A DNA stretch of 64,000 nucleotides from Pelomonas sp051857475 (lineage in GTDB: Bacteria > Pseudomonadota > Gammaproteobacteria > Burkholderiales > Burkholderiaceae_C): positions 1-64,000 of the forward strand of contig NZ_JBPZGZ010000005.1 of assembly GCF_051857475.1 (NCBI RefSeq). Direction: 5' to 3'. Below the pieces are notes generated by a model. The model worked only from the letters and a program-made list of their open reading frames with translations. It was not told the DNA's origin and searched no databases. Shown piece after piece: positions 53,436 through 63,755 of the stretch (position 1 is the first letter of the stretch; every line of letters begins with the position of its first letter). The position numbers were made by a program, and so were the translations under genes.

Positions 53436-54006
53436 GGGCGGTTTCCTTTTCAGTCACGGCCTGCAGCGCGGCTTCCGCGTCCATGATGCGGGCGAAGCGG
53501 CCGTCCAGGACGGCGGCGGTGCGGGCGCGCAGCTGGGCGGGCGTCAGGGGCGAGCCGTCGGGGTGTTGCATGGTGAACGTGAGTGTCGCTTCGGGCACGT
53601 AGATGACCTCCCAGCCCAGGTCGGAGGCGTGGCGGGTCGTCGTCTCGCAGCACTGCTCGGTGCGGATGCCGCTGATGACGAGCTGGCGGATGCCCTGGCT
53701 GGTCAGCCACACATCCAGGCCGCTGGCGACCAGGGCGCTGTGGCGGGTCTTGTGCACGGTCAGGTCGGCCTGGAAGTCGCGCAGGCCTTCCAGGGGGCGC
53801 ACATGGCCGCTTTCCAGGCTGAAGGGATCGGCGCCGGTGGCGTCGGGTTGCACATGGAAGACGCGCACGATGGGCAGGCCGGCGGCCTCGAAGCCTTCGA
53901 TGAGGCGGTTCTGGGCGGCGAGGTAGGCCGGCAGGCCGTCGGTCTCGAAGGTCGGACGCTGGGTGAAGGAGTGCTGGACGTCGATGACGATGAGGGCGGT
54001 GGTCAT
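53428..54006 (-). CDS. Isochorismatase-like cysteine hydrolase
   Basis: A 192-residue cysteine hydrolase. The catalytic set is Asp in LIVIDVQHSF near 9, Lys in TVHKTRHSAL near 83 and Cys in GIRTEQCCETTTRHA near 119 (one of the two adjacent Cys). Members hydrolyse isochorismate, nicotinamide or N-carbamoyl compounds. Start ATG 54006 gives MTTALIVIDVQH. It overlaps the GlxA regulator gene by 8 bases, a common pairing. Confidence 0.88.
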   Translation of the reverse strand: MTTALIVIDVQHSFTQRPTFETDGLPAYLAAQNRLIEGFEAAGLPIVRVFHVQPDATGADPFSLESGHVRPLEGLRDFQADLTVHKTRHSALVASGLDVWLTSQGIRQLVISGIRTEQCCETTTRHASDLGWEVIYVPEATLTFTMQHPDGSPLTPAQLRARTAAVLDGRFARIMDAEAALQAVTEKETALA

Positions 54007-54093
54007 GGGGTGGCCTCGTGGCGTTGTTGAGGCCTTCAGTGTTCCGCCGACAGGCATCCGTCGCCACGCGCTGGAAGACGGAGATGGATCAAT

Positions 54094-55107
54094 TCAGGAC
54101 AAACCCAAGGCGCCCGTCAACTCGGTCGGCGAATAGGGCTGGCGGCGCTGCGGCCAGTCGGTCACCAGGCCCAGCATGCGCTGGTTCAGCGGCGCATTGC
54201 GGCCCTGGGCGCGGGCCAGGCGCACGACCTCGCCGCAGAGAGCGTCGATCTCGGTCGTGCGGCCCTGGGCCAGGTCGTCGGCCATGCTGGAGCGGGCCTT
54301 GGCATCGATGCGCAGCATGCGCGCGGCGGCCAGGCGGAAGATGATGCTGGGCATGCGCAGCAGCGAGATGAGGCGGCGCGGCGGCAGCGGCGTCAGCTGG
54401 GCCACCGGGCGGTGGCTGGCCTCCAGCAGGTCCAGGGCCTCTTCCTGCAGGGCCGCCAGTACTCGCCGGTAGCCGCGTTGCAGCAACTCGTCGCGCAGCG
54501 GCATGCCGGACAGGGCGTTGACCGGGTTGTTCAGGTTCAGCAGCAACTTGCCCCATTGCACCGGTGCGAGGTCGCCGTGCAATTGCAGGCCCATGCCGAC
54601 GCGGGCGAGGGCGGTCTGCCAGGCGGCCAGGGCGAGGTCATCGGGGCTGCCCTCGGCCGCCAGCGAGCCGCCGGTGCCGCGGTGATAGCGGCCGGGGCCG
54701 AGCTCGGCGACGTTGTAGGGCACCATGCCTGCGTGCCAGTGCAACTGCGGCGCGGCCTGGCGGGCGGTGTCGGCGTTGGCGATGCCGTTTTGCAGGCTGA
54801 CGACGGGCGTGCCCAGCGGCAGCGTCAGCCCCAGAGCCGTGGCCGCCTCGGCGGTGGCGCCGGACTTCACGCACAGCAGCACCAGGTCGGGTTTGAGACC
54901 CGCGGGAGGCTCGTCATGCAGCAGCAGCTGCAGCGGCGGGATGTGGCGGTCCAGGCCGTCCTGGTCGGTCAGGCGCAGGCCATGCTTGCGCAGGGCGGCC
55001 AGCACGCGCGGGCGGCCGACAAAGTGGACAGGCACGCCGGCCAGTTGGGTCAGACCGCCGACAAAGCAGCCGACGGAGCCGGCGCCCATGACAAGAACGC
55101 CGGTCAT
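54094..55107 (-). CDS. 2-dehydropantoate 2-reductase family protein
   Basis: A 337-residue ketopantoate reductase (PanE/ApbA family). The Rossmann nucleotide site is VLVMGAGSVGCFVGGLTQLAG near 4-24; the catalytic Lys and helical C-terminal domain show in VQWGKLLLNLNNPVNALSG near 183-201. PanE reduces ketopantoate with NADPH for pantothenate; other family members have other 2-oxoacid substrates, so the precise role is not certain. It stands 87 bases from the preceding gene's start and 12 from the next gene. Confidence 0.87.
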   Translation of the reverse strand: MTGVLVMGAGSVGCFVGGLTQLAGVPVHFVGRPRVLAALRKHGLRLTDQDGLDRHIPPLQLLLHDEPPAGLKPDLVLLCVKSGATAEAATALGLTLPLGTPVVSLQNGIANADTARQAAPQLHWHAGMVPYNVAELGPGRYHRGTGGSLAAEGSPDDLALAAWQTALARVGMGLQLHGDLAPVQWGKLLLNLNNPVNALSGMPLRDELLQRGYRRVLAALQEEALDLLEASHRPVAQLTPLPPRRLISLLRMPSIIFRLAAARMLRIDAKARSSMADDLAQGRTTEIDALCGEVVRLARAQGRNAPLNQRMLGLVTDWPQRRQPYSPTELTGALGLS

Positions 55108-55119
55108 GGGTTCAGCAGG

Positions 55120-55659
55120 TCAAACTGGATGCGCAAGATCGCGCAAGTGGGTGGGCCCAACGCGCTTTTCGATCTCCGCCAGCAGGGGGCGGCCCCAACC
55201 CAGCATGAACATGGCCTCGCCGACGACGAACATCGGGCCGACCAGCAGGCCGACGAGGTCGTCGACGAAGGCGGGCTTCTTGCCTTCGTAGTAGTGGCCG
55301 ATGAACTGGAAGACCCAGCCGACGACGAAGCTGCCGACGCCGATGACCAGCCAGCTCGTTGTCGAACCCTGGGCAGCCGTCATGGCCAGGCCGGTCAGTG
55401 CGCCGTTGACGATGGTGGTGGCGGCGCCGAGTGCGAGGTTGCCGCGCGTCAGATACCAGAGGGCACTGAGGCCCCACAGCACGATGGCCGCGTTCATCGG
55501 CGTATTGCCGACTGTGAATTCGGCGCGGGCCAGCAGCACGCTGATGGCGAAGACGATGAGGGGAATGCCGACGAAATGGGTCGCGATATTGCGGCGGTCG
55601 CGGTGGTATGCCGCGTATTGCGCCATCAGGTCGAGGGCAGGGCGGAACAGGCTGGCCAT
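55120..55659 (-). CDS. Mpo1/DUF962 family membrane protein
   Basis: A 179-residue membrane protein of the DUF962 (YGL010w/Mpo1) family. YAAYHRDRRNIATHFVGIPLI near 15-35 and FQFIGHYYEGKKPAF near 119-133 carry the conserved His residues that bind Fe(II); four hydrophobic segments are visible. Yeast Mpo1 is a dioxygenase in phytosphingosine-derived fatty-acid alpha-oxidation; bacterial roles are not set. Lies 12 bases upstream of the panE-like gene. Confidence 0.88.
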   Translation of the reverse strand: MASLFRPALDLMAQYAAYHRDRRNIATHFVGIPLIVFAISVLLARAEFTVGNTPMNAAIVLWGLSALWYLTRGNLALGAATTIVNGALTGLAMTAAQGSTTSWLVIGVGSFVVGWVFQFIGHYYEGKKPAFVDDLVGLLVGPMFVVGEAMFMLGWGRPLLAEIEKRVGPTHLRDLAHPV

Positions 55660-55756
55660 GTTGGGGCTCCGTTGAGGAGGATGGTGGCTATGCTAGTCCA
55701 GCACGACGCGCCGGCGTTGTGCCCAGTCTCACAAAACACTCCAGGAATCCCCCGAA

Positions 55757-56371
55757 TTGAGCGTGCAAACCACAGCAAAACGCCGTCTGTTACTGGCGCT
55801 CGCGCTGGCCGGCCTGGCCGGCTGCGCCAGCCCGCCCCTGCCCGCAGCACGGTCAGAGGCTGCCGGCGGCAATGCGCTGCGCATCCTGGTGTTCCGCGGC
55901 GGCACGGCCGCGCGGCTGGGCCACAACCATGTGTTGCGTGCCGCCGATCTGCGCGTGCAGTGGCCGGCGGCCGGGCCGGTACTGAGCTTCCGGCTGGATG
56001 CGCTGGACATCGACCCCGCGGCCCTGCGTGCTGGGCTGGGCCCGGCGTTCTCGAGTGCCGTCGACGACGAGGCGCGTGCCGGCACGCGGGGCAATCTGCT
56101 CAAGGCCCTGGACGTTGCAGCCCACCCCGAGGTGGTCGTGCGCACGCTGCAGCAGGTGGGCGAGGGCGGGCGCCGCGCCGTCGAGGCCGAGATCACACTG
56201 CATGGTGTCGCGCGCAAGCAGTGGTTTGTCGTCGAGGTGGAGGGCCAACGGGCGCGCGGCGAGGTGGTGGTGCGCCAGAGCGATTTCGGCATCCAGCCCT
56301 TCACCGTGCTGGGCGGGCTGCTGGCGGTGCAGGACGCGCTGGTCGTGCAGTTCGAACTAGTCGAGCCGTAG
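55757..56371 (+). CDS. YceI-like lipoprotein
   Basis: A 204-residue exported lipoprotein: signal with lipobox LAGC (Cys near 23). The remainder fits the YceI fold: RLGHNHVLRAADLRV near 53-67, LDALDIDPAALRA, an HPEVVV segment and EITLHGVARKQWF near 144-156. YceI folds bind isoprenoid or amphipathic molecules. The start is TTG 55757 or GTG 55763; no ATG is near, and no strong ribosome site is seen. It ends overlapping the GNAT gene by 15 bases. Confidence 0.75.
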   Translation: MSVQTTAKRRLLLALALAGLAGCASPPLPAARSEAAGGNALRILVFRGGTAARLGHNHVLRAADLRVQWPAAGPVLSFRLDALDIDPAALRAGLGPAFSSAVDDEARAGTRGNLLKALDVAAHPEVVVRTLQQVGEGGRRAVEAEITLHGVARKQWFVVEVEGQRARGEVVVRQSDFGIQPFTVLGGLLAVQDALVVQFELVEP

Positions 56372-56887
56372 TCGCATCAGGTCCTTGGACAGGCTGCGGC
56401 CGTCCTTGAGGCGGATGGCGTCGGGCAGGCAGCCATAGCGGACGAAGCCCTGGCTCTCGTACAGGCCGATGGCGGCGCGGTTGGTGGACGTCACGCTCAG
56501 CGTCACCTGGGCCAGGCCGGGCGTGGCCCTGAGCCTGGCGACGGTCGCGATCAGCAGGTCGCGCCCGATGCCGCGGCCGCGGTGGGTGTCGGACACCATC
56601 ATGCCGATCAGGTGGGCGATGTGCTGCACCTTCAGGCGCGGTTCGCGCTCGCAGGTGATGGCGCCGACCAGGCGGGCGTCGTCCAGGGCCACCAGCGTGA
56701 ACAGCGTGGCGCCATTGCTGCCGCCGGTGAGGCGGTTGCGGTAGCTGGACAGGTCACGCTGGCCTTCGGTTTCGGCGTCCGACGTGAAGGCCTCGGGATG
56801 GCCGGCCAGCATGGCGTCGCGCAGCGATTTGTAGGCCAGCAAATCGGGCTCGAGCATGGGGCGGATCTGGGCTTCGATCACGTTCAC
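56357..56887 (-). CDS. GNAT family N-acetyltransferase
   Basis: A 176-residue acetyltransferase. The acetyl-CoA loop is VSDTHRGRGIGRDLLIATVARL near 98-119 (R/Q-x-x-G-x-G/A motif RGRGIG), with LIGMMVSDT as the preceding strand and YESQGFVRYG near 155 as the usual end motif. Substrate unknown. It overlaps mobA by 4 bases. Confidence 0.88.
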   Translation of the reverse strand: MNVIEAQIRPMLEPDLLAYKSLRDAMLAGHPEAFTSDAETEGQRDLSSYRNRLTGGSNGATLFTLVALDDARLVGAITCEREPRLKVQHIAHLIGMMVSDTHRGRGIGRDLLIATVARLRATPGLAQVTLSVTSTNRAAIGLYESQGFVRYGCLPDAIRLKDGRSLSKDLMRLRLD

Positions 56888-57438
56888 AGGTCGGTCAGGT
56901 GGTTCAGGTTGGCAAAGGCGGCTTCGTCGTCGAAGTGTGCGACGCCATGCGGCCGGTTGCGCATCCAGCCGAGCACGGCCCGACCAGCGGTCTCCAGATG
57001 AGCTCTCAACGGTTGCCGCAGGCGGGTGTGCAGCAGGGCATGGGTGGGGTGCTCGCGGGCAGCCTGCGCAAAGGCGAGGCCATGAGGCAAGGCAGCGGCC
57101 AGCAGGCGCTCGGCGAGGTCCAGGGGCAGGTGAGGGCAGTCGCAGGCAGCAGTCAGCAGCCAGCTGTCTTCCGGAATCGCCTCAAGGCCGGCCAGCATGC
57201 CGGCCAGCGGACCCGCGAACTCGAGGCCGGGTGGGTCGGCCAGCACGGGGTGGCCGAGGGCGGCGTAGGAGTCGAGGTTGCGGTTGGCGCTGATGCTCAG
57301 CGCACGGGCCTGGGGCGCCAGGCGTTCGATGACATGGACCACGAGAAGCCGCCCGTCCAGCAGCTGCAGGCCCTTGTCCACGCCCCCCATGCGGCTGCCG
57401 CGGCCGCCGGCGAGGACCAGGGCGTGAAGCTCAGCCAC
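56884..57438 (-). CDS. mobA: Molybdenum cofactor guanylyltransferase MobA
   Basis: A 184-residue enzyme that adds GMP to molybdopterin, giving the MGD cofactor of enzymes such as the formate dehydrogenase in this window. LVLAGGRGSRMGGVDKGL near 7-24 is the nucleotidyltransferase signature; LTAACDCPHLPLDL is the second site. The start is GTG 57438 (VAELHALVLAGG), overlapping the moaA stop by 8 bases. Length is near the family's 190-200. Confidence 0.93.
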   Translation of the reverse strand: MAELHALVLAGGRGSRMGGVDKGLQLLDGRLLVVHVIERLAPQARALSISANRNLDSYAALGHPVLADPPGLEFAGPLAGMLAGLEAIPEDSWLLTAACDCPHLPLDLAERLLAAALPHGLAFAQAAREHPTHALLHTRLRQPLRAHLETAGRAVLGWMRNRPHGVAHFDDEAAFANLNHLTDL

Positions 57439-58534
57439 CGATGTAGTGCATCTCGACGCGGGGTTCGGCCGCGGCTTGCGCCGTGCCGCGCAATTGCGAG
57501 TAGCGGTCCTCCCGGCCGCCCCAGACGCCGGCGATGGCGCTGGCGAGCTGGCCGTCGTCCACGGCATCGACACCCCGCAGCAGGCCGCGCAGGTCGTGCC
57601 CACGGTGGGCGAACAGGCAGGTGTAGAGCCGCCCCTCGGTCGACAACCGGGCACGGTTGCAGTCGCCGCAGAAGGCCTGGGTGACCGAGGAGATGAAGCC
57701 GATCTCGCCGCCACCATCGGCATAGGTCCAGCGCTCGGCCGTCTCGCCCGGCGCGCTGTGCGACAGCGGCGTCAGCGGGAATTCGGTGGCGATGCGGCGC
57801 TGCACCTCGGCGCTGGGCAACACCTGGTCCATGCGCCAGCCGTTGGTGGCGCCGACGTCCATGTACTCGATGAAGCGCAGCACGACACCGCTGTTCCGGA
57901 AATGGCGGGCCATGGGCAGGATCTGGTCGTCGTTGACGCCGCGCTGCACCACCATATTGACCTTGATCGGCCCCAGGCCCGCGGCTTGGGCGACATGGAT
58001 GCCGTCCAGCACGTCGGCCACCGGGAAGCCGACGTCGTTCATGCGCTGGAAGACGGCATCGTCCAGCCCGTCCAGACTGACCGTCAGGCGCTTCAGCCCG
58101 GCGGCTTTCAGGCCGGAGGCCTTCTTGGCCAGGGTCGAACCGTTGGTCGTCAGCGTCAGGTCCAGCTCGCGGCCATCGGGCGTGCGCAACTGGGCCAGCA
58201 TCGCGATCAGGTTTTCCAGGCCGCGGCGCAGCGTCGGCTCGCCGCCGGTGATGCGCAGCTTCTCGACACCCAGGCCGACGAAGACGCGCGCCAACCGCTC
58301 GATCTCCTCGAAGCTGAGCAGGTGGGCATGGGGCAGGAATTCGTGGTGCTTGTCGAAGACCTGCTTGGGCATGCAGTAGCCGCAGCGGAAATTGCACCGG
58401 TCGGTCACGGAGATGCGCAGATCGCGCAGCGGCCGGCCGAGTGTGTCGACGAGGGGCCCCGCCGCCGTCGGCAACGCCGTCTTCAGCCGCGCCAGGGGCG
58501 GGCTGAAGACGAGAGGGGCTTCGCGCAGAGTCAT
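57431..58534 (-). CDS. moaA: GTP 3',8-cyclase MoaA
   Basis: A 367-residue radical-SAM enzyme that turns GTP into the first molybdopterin intermediate. The SAM cluster motif is C47, C51, C54 in TDRCNFRCGYCMP; the C-terminal second cluster lies in FCGDCNRARLSTEGRLYTC; the terminal GG (HYIGG) is the conserved family end. It is slightly longer than E. coli MoaA (329) at the N-terminus. Co-transcribed with mobA. Both are needed for the bis-MGD of the formate dehydrogenase. Confidence 0.96.
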   Translation of the reverse strand: MTLREAPLVFSPPLARLKTALPTAAGPLVDTLGRPLRDLRISVTDRCNFRCGYCMPKQVFDKHHEFLPHAHLLSFEEIERLARVFVGLGVEKLRITGGEPTLRRGLENLIAMLAQLRTPDGRELDLTLTTNGSTLAKKASGLKAAGLKRLTVSLDGLDDAVFQRMNDVGFPVADVLDGIHVAQAAGLGPIKVNMVVQRGVNDDQILPMARHFRNSGVVLRFIEYMDVGATNGWRMDQVLPSAEVQRRIATEFPLTPLSHSAPGETAERWTYADGGGEIGFISSVTQAFCGDCNRARLSTEGRLYTCLFAHRGHDLRGLLRGVDAVDDGQLASAIAGVWGGREDRYSQLRGTAQAAAEPRVEMHYIGG

Positions 58535-58580
58535 GGTGGGATTTTGGCCCGTATGGCCAACCCCGGGCGCGTGCAGGGGC

Positions 58581-60101
58581 TCAGAGGCGGAAGCGGCTCA
58601 CGGTCTTGGACAGATTTTCCGCCTGCTGGCGCAGGGATTCGGCGGCCGCCAGGGCTTCTTCGACCAGGGCCGAGTTCTGCTGGGTGCTGCGGTCCATCTC
58701 GGCGACGGTCAGATTGACCTGGGCGATGCCGGCCCCCTGTTCGCTGCTGGCGGTGCTGATCTCGCCAATCATGGTGCTGACGCGCTGCACGCTGCCGACC
58801 ACTTCGCGGATGGTGATGCCGGCCTGCTCGACCTGGGCCGAGCCGGTGCTGACCTTGGCGACCGAGTCGTCGATGAGTCCCTTGATCTCACGCGCCGCCG
58901 CGGCGCTGCGCTGGGCGAGGGAGCGCACCTCGGCGGCCACGACGGCAAAGCCGCGCCCCTGCTCACCGGCCCGGGCGGCCTCCACCGCGGCATTCAGGGC
59001 CAGGATGTTGGTCTGGAAGGCAATGCCGTCGATGGTGCCGATGATGTCGACGATCTTGCGCGACGAGGCCTCGATGCTGCCCATGGTGTCCACGACCTGC
59101 TCGACCACGGCACCGCCCTTGCGCGCCACCTCGGAGGTGCTGCGCGCGAGCTGGTCGGCCTGGGCCGCGTTCTGGGCGTTCTGCTGCACCGTCGAAGTCA
59201 GCTCTTCCATGGACGCGGCGGTCTGCTGCAGCGAGCTGGCCTGGGCTTCGGTGCGCGAAGACAGGTCGCCGTTGCCGGCAGCGATCTGCGCCGAGGCGGT
59301 GCTGATGGAGTCGCTGGCCTGGCGCACCTGGCCGACGAGCGAGGCCAGGTTGTCGCGCATGGCGCGGATGGCGTGCAGCACGCTGGCATGGTCGCCGGGC
59401 TGCACATCCACCTCGGTGCCCAGGTTGCCCTCGGCGATGCGGCCGACCACCTCGGCCGCGTACTGGGGTTCGCCGCCGAGTTGGCGGAACAGCTGTTTCA
59501 CCGTGGCCCAGACCAGGCCGGCCACGATGGCCATCAAGACGGCGCCTATGGCCAGCAGGATGATGGTGTTGCGCCAGAAGGCCTGCTCGATGTCGTCGAT
59601 GTAGTCGCCAAAGCCTATGGTCCAGTCCCAGGGGGCGAACTTGATGACGGCATAGAGCTTCTCGACCTCGTCCTTGCTGCCGGGGCGGGTGCCCTTGGCG
59701 ATGACGGTGCCTATGGTCTTGCCCTGCAGGGCGGCGCGGTAGCGCTCACCCGCCTCCTTGCCGCCCTTGGCGTCGACGATGCCGACGCGCTTGGGGTTGG
59801 GATGCACGAGGTTGACGTCATCCGTGTAGCCGCGCACGAAGAAATACAGGTCCTCGCGGTGGAAGCTCGCGATGGCACGCTTGACCTCGGCCTGCGCATC
59901 CTCGCGACTCAGCTTGCCGGCCTGCTCCAGCGCGTGGCCTTTTTCGGCCGCTGCATGGGCCAGCGTCACCAGCGTGGACAACTGCGCCACGCGGTCGGCC
60001 ATCATGGAGCTGCGCAGTGTCGACAGGGCCACGCCGGCCAGGATCAGCATGCCCATCAGCGTGACGGCGCACAGCAGCATCATGCGGGTGCGAAGCTTCA
60101 T
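58581..60101 (-). CDS. Methyl-accepting chemotaxis protein with Cache sensor
   Basis: A 506-residue chemoreceptor. TM1 at 7-29; single-Cache-type periplasmic domain about 30-185 (LYFFVRGYTDDVNLVHPNP and WDWTIGFGDYIDDIE); TM2 near 182-204; HAMP; and the signalling domain with the IDGIAFQTNILALNAAVEAA tip and EQGRGFAVVAAEVRSLAQR. GGAGG precedes ATG 60101. Cache domains of this type often bind small carboxylates; ligand unknown. It diverges from the sugar kinase gene. Confidence 0.94.
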   Translation of the reverse strand: MKLRTRMMLLCAVTLMGMLILAGVALSTLRSSMMADRVAQLSTLVTLAHAAAEKGHALEQAGKLSREDAQAEVKRAIASFHREDLYFFVRGYTDDVNLVHPNPKRVGIVDAKGGKEAGERYRAALQGKTIGTVIAKGTRPGSKDEVEKLYAVIKFAPWDWTIGFGDYIDDIEQAFWRNTIILLAIGAVLMAIVAGLVWATVKQLFRQLGGEPQYAAEVVGRIAEGNLGTEVDVQPGDHASVLHAIRAMRDNLASLVGQVRQASDSISTASAQIAAGNGDLSSRTEAQASSLQQTAASMEELTSTVQQNAQNAAQADQLARSTSEVARKGGAVVEQVVDTMGSIEASSRKIVDIIGTIDGIAFQTNILALNAAVEAARAGEQGRGFAVVAAEVRSLAQRSAAAAREIKGLIDDSVAKVSTGSAQVEQAGITIREVVGSVQRVSTMIGEISTASSEQGAGIAQVNLTVAEMDRSTQQNSALVEEALAAAESLRQQAENLSKTVSRFRL

Positions 60102-60196
60102 GGAACCTCCTCGGCTGTTTTGTCCATCCTAAGCAGTCGGGACACTTCTTTCCCCTGGGGCTTGCCAGCGCCTCGGCAGCCCGGTTGAATCGAAAC

Positions 60197-61138
60197 ATGA
60201 GCGCCGTTATGCATCCCGACCTGCCGCACTTCGTTGCATTCGGCGAGGCCCTGACCGACCTGATCCGCACCGGGCCCGACCGCTGGCGCAGCGCCTGTGG
60301 CGGTTCGCCCTGGAATGTGGCGGTTGCCATGTCGGCCCTCGGCCAGCTGAGCGCCTTTGCCGGCGCGATCAGCCAGGACCCGTTTGGCAATGAACTCTGG
60401 CAGTGCAGCCAGGAGGCGAACCTGGACATGCGCTTCATCCAGCAGCTGCCGCGGCCGCCGCTGCTGGCCGTCGTGCACGAGGTCGATCCGCCGCGCTATT
60501 TCTTCATCGGCCATGACAGCGCCGACCTGCATTTCCGCCCCGAGGGTCTGCCCATGGGCTGGACGCGCGGCCTGCGCTGGGCCCATTTCGGCAGCCTGGG
60601 CCTGGTGCGCCAGCCGCTGGCCGAGCGGCTGCTGTCGCTGGCCCATGCGTTGAAATCCGAAGGCCGGCTGATCAGCTACGACCCCAACTTCCGCGCCCCG
60701 CCCATGGACGCCAGCTATGACGACACGCTGGAGCAGATGTGCCGGCTGGCCGACGTCATCAAGGTCTCCGACGAGGACCTGCGCGGCCTGTTCCGCCTGC
60801 CCGACCACCGCTCCGGCCTGGCCCAGATCGCCGCCTGGAACCCCGGCGCCTGGCTGCTGCTGACCCGCGGCGAGGCCGGCGCGACGCTGTATCACGGCGT
60901 GGAGGAGTGCACCGCGCTGCCGCCCCGCGTGGACGTCGTCGACACCATAGGCGCGGGCGACTCGGCCATGGCTGGCCTGCTGGACAGCCTGATGCGTGAC
61001 GCTGGTGCGCCGGCTGAAGTGCATCTGCGCTGGGCCCTGGCGGCGGGGGCCGCGGCCTGCACGGCGCCGGGCTTCGCGCCCCCGCGCCCGGGTCATGTGG
61101 CAGCCCTGGTGGACGCCGTCGAAATCCTCAAGGACTAG
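60197..61138 (+). CDS. PfkB family carbohydrate kinase (fructokinase-like)
   Basis: A 313-residue ribokinase-family sugar kinase. The first signature is in CGGSPWNVAVAMSALGQLSAF near 36-56 and the second in DTIGAGDSAMAG near 253-264 (anion-hole GAGD with catalytic Asp). The start ATG 60197 (MSAVMHPD) is chosen over TTG 60185. Fructose or 2-keto-3-deoxygluconate are possible substrates; no sugar-transport genes are nearby to decide. Confidence 0.88.
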   Translation: MSAVMHPDLPHFVAFGEALTDLIRTGPDRWRSACGGSPWNVAVAMSALGQLSAFAGAISQDPFGNELWQCSQEANLDMRFIQQLPRPPLLAVVHEVDPPRYFFIGHDSADLHFRPEGLPMGWTRGLRWAHFGSLGLVRQPLAERLLSLAHALKSEGRLISYDPNFRAPPMDASYDDTLEQMCRLADVIKVSDEDLRGLFRLPDHRSGLAQIAAWNPGAWLLLTRGEAGATLYHGVEECTALPPRVDVVDTIGAGDSAMAGLLDSLMRDAGAPAEVHLRWALAAGAAACTAPGFAPPRPGHVAALVDAVEILKD

Positions 61139-61156
61139 GGTTTTCCCGCGCATCAC

Positions 61157-61201
61157 TTGATCCCGATCCAGCTCGCTCCTACGATTAACCGACCGGTCGG
61201 T
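61157..61201 (+). promoter_or_regulatory. paa promoter with PaaR-type operator
   Basis: A -35 TTGATC (61157-61162), 17 bases, and -10 TACGAT (61180-61185) make a good sigma-70 promoter 27 bases before paaG. The perfect 14-base palindrome ACCGACCGGTCGGT (61188-61201) begins 2 bases after the -10, so a bound repressor would block initiation. ACCGAC...GTCGGT is what I would expect for the TetR-type PaaR of Burkholderiales, which is released by phenylacetyl-CoA. The promoter is read directly; repressor identity is inference. Confidence 0.75.
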
Positions 61202-61212
61202 AGAGAAATTCC

Positions 61213-62016
61213 ATGTCTGAACAACTGATCCAGATCGAACAGCACGGCGCCGTGCGCCTGCTGCGCCTGAACCGCCCCGAGGCGCTGAATGCCTTCACGG
61301 CCGCCATGCTGGGCCAGCTCCGCCAGGCGCTGGAAGCGGCAGCCGAGGACGGCGCGACGCGCTGCGTGCTGATCACCGGCGCCGGCCGCGCCTTCAGCGC
61401 CGGCCAGGACCTGGCCGATCCGCATGTGGCGCCCAGCCGCGAGGCGGGTGCCGCGCCCAAGGACATCGGCCACATGCTGGACCACTACTACATCCCGGTC
61501 GCCCTGCGCCTGCGCAGCATGCCGGTGCCGGTGGTGGCCGCCGTCAATGGCGTGGCCGCGGGGGCGGGCGCCAACATGGCCTTCGGCTGCGACCTGGTGC
61601 TGGCCGGCGAGAGCGCCAGCTTCCTGCAGGCCTTCTCCAAGATCGGCCTGATCCCGGACTGCGGCGGCACTTGGCTGCTGCCCCGCCTGGTGGGCCGCGC
61701 CAAGGCCATGGAGATGGCCCTGCTGGGCGACAAGCTCAAGGCCGTGGAGGCCGAACGCGTGGGCCTGATCTCGCGTGTCGTGCCCGATGCGGAGTTGCAG
61801 GACACCGCGATGGCCATCGCCCAGAAGCTGGCCGGCATGCCGACCCGCGCCCTGGCCGAGACGCGTCGTGCCCTGGACGAGGCGCTGAAGCTGGACTACG
61901 AGTCGGCCCTGAAGCGCGAGGCCGCACTGCAGAGCCAGCTCGGCTTTGCCTACGACTACCAGGAAGGCGTGGCCGCCTTCATGGACAAGCGCAAGCCCGA
62001 GTTCAAGGACCGCTGA
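61213..62016 (+). CDS. paaG: 1,2-epoxyphenylacetyl-CoA isomerase PaaG
   Basis: A 267-residue crotonase that isomerises the ring epoxide of phenylacetyl-CoA to an oxepin. Oxyanion-hole segments GRAFSAGQDLADP near 58-70 and NGVAAGAGANMAFGCDL near 111-127; the catalytic Asp is in IGLIPDCGGTWLLPRL near 139-154. First gene of the operon, before paaI. Overlaps paaI by one base (TGATG). Confidence 0.93.
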   Translation: MSEQLIQIEQHGAVRLLRLNRPEALNAFTAAMLGQLRQALEAAAEDGATRCVLITGAGRAFSAGQDLADPHVAPSREAGAAPKDIGHMLDHYYIPVALRLRSMPVPVVAAVNGVAAGAGANMAFGCDLVLAGESASFLQAFSKIGLIPDCGGTWLLPRLVGRAKAMEMALLGDKLKAVEAERVGLISRVVPDAELQDTAMAIAQKLAGMPTRALAETRRALDEALKLDYESALKREAALQSQLGFAYDYQEGVAAFMDKRKPEFKDR

Positions 62017-62440
62017 TGGATGCACAAGCCGTTGCCGAGAAGGTCCGCGAAGTCATGTTCGCGGACGATGCCGCGAGCCGCATGCTGGGCTTGGAGATCG
62101 AGGAAATCTCGCCCGGCCGGGCCGTCGCGACGATGACGGTGCGCGCCGACATGCTGAACGGTTTTGCCATCTGCCATGGTGGGCTGATCGCGACGCTGGC
62201 GGATTCGGCCTTTGCCTTTGCCTGCAACAGCCGCAATGCGCTGACCGTGGCCTCGGGCTTTGGCATCGACATCCTGAAGTCGGCCAAATTGAATGACGTT
62301 TTGACGGCGACGGCGGAGGAGACATCGCTGGCTGGCCGCACGGGGCTTTACGACATCACGGTGAAGAACCAGAACGGCGACCTGATCGCTGCCTTCCGGG
62401 GTCGTTCCTACCGGCTGGGTGAGAGAAAGGTTTTCGAAGC

Positions 62441-62444
<4 letters not shown>
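62016..62444 (+). CDS. paaI: Hydroxyphenylacetyl-CoA thioesterase PaaI
   Basis: A 142-residue hotdog-fold thioesterase that clears dead-end hydroxyphenylacetyl-CoA. The active-site sequence FAICHGGLIATLADSAFAFACNS near 50-72 has the conserved Asp. ATG 62016 shares a base with the paaG stop. Length matches E. coli PaaI (140). The stop overlaps paaK by 4 bases. Confidence 0.92.
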
Positions 62445-63739
<1,295 letters not shown>

Positions 63740-63755
63740 GCAAGGAGCTTCAAGC

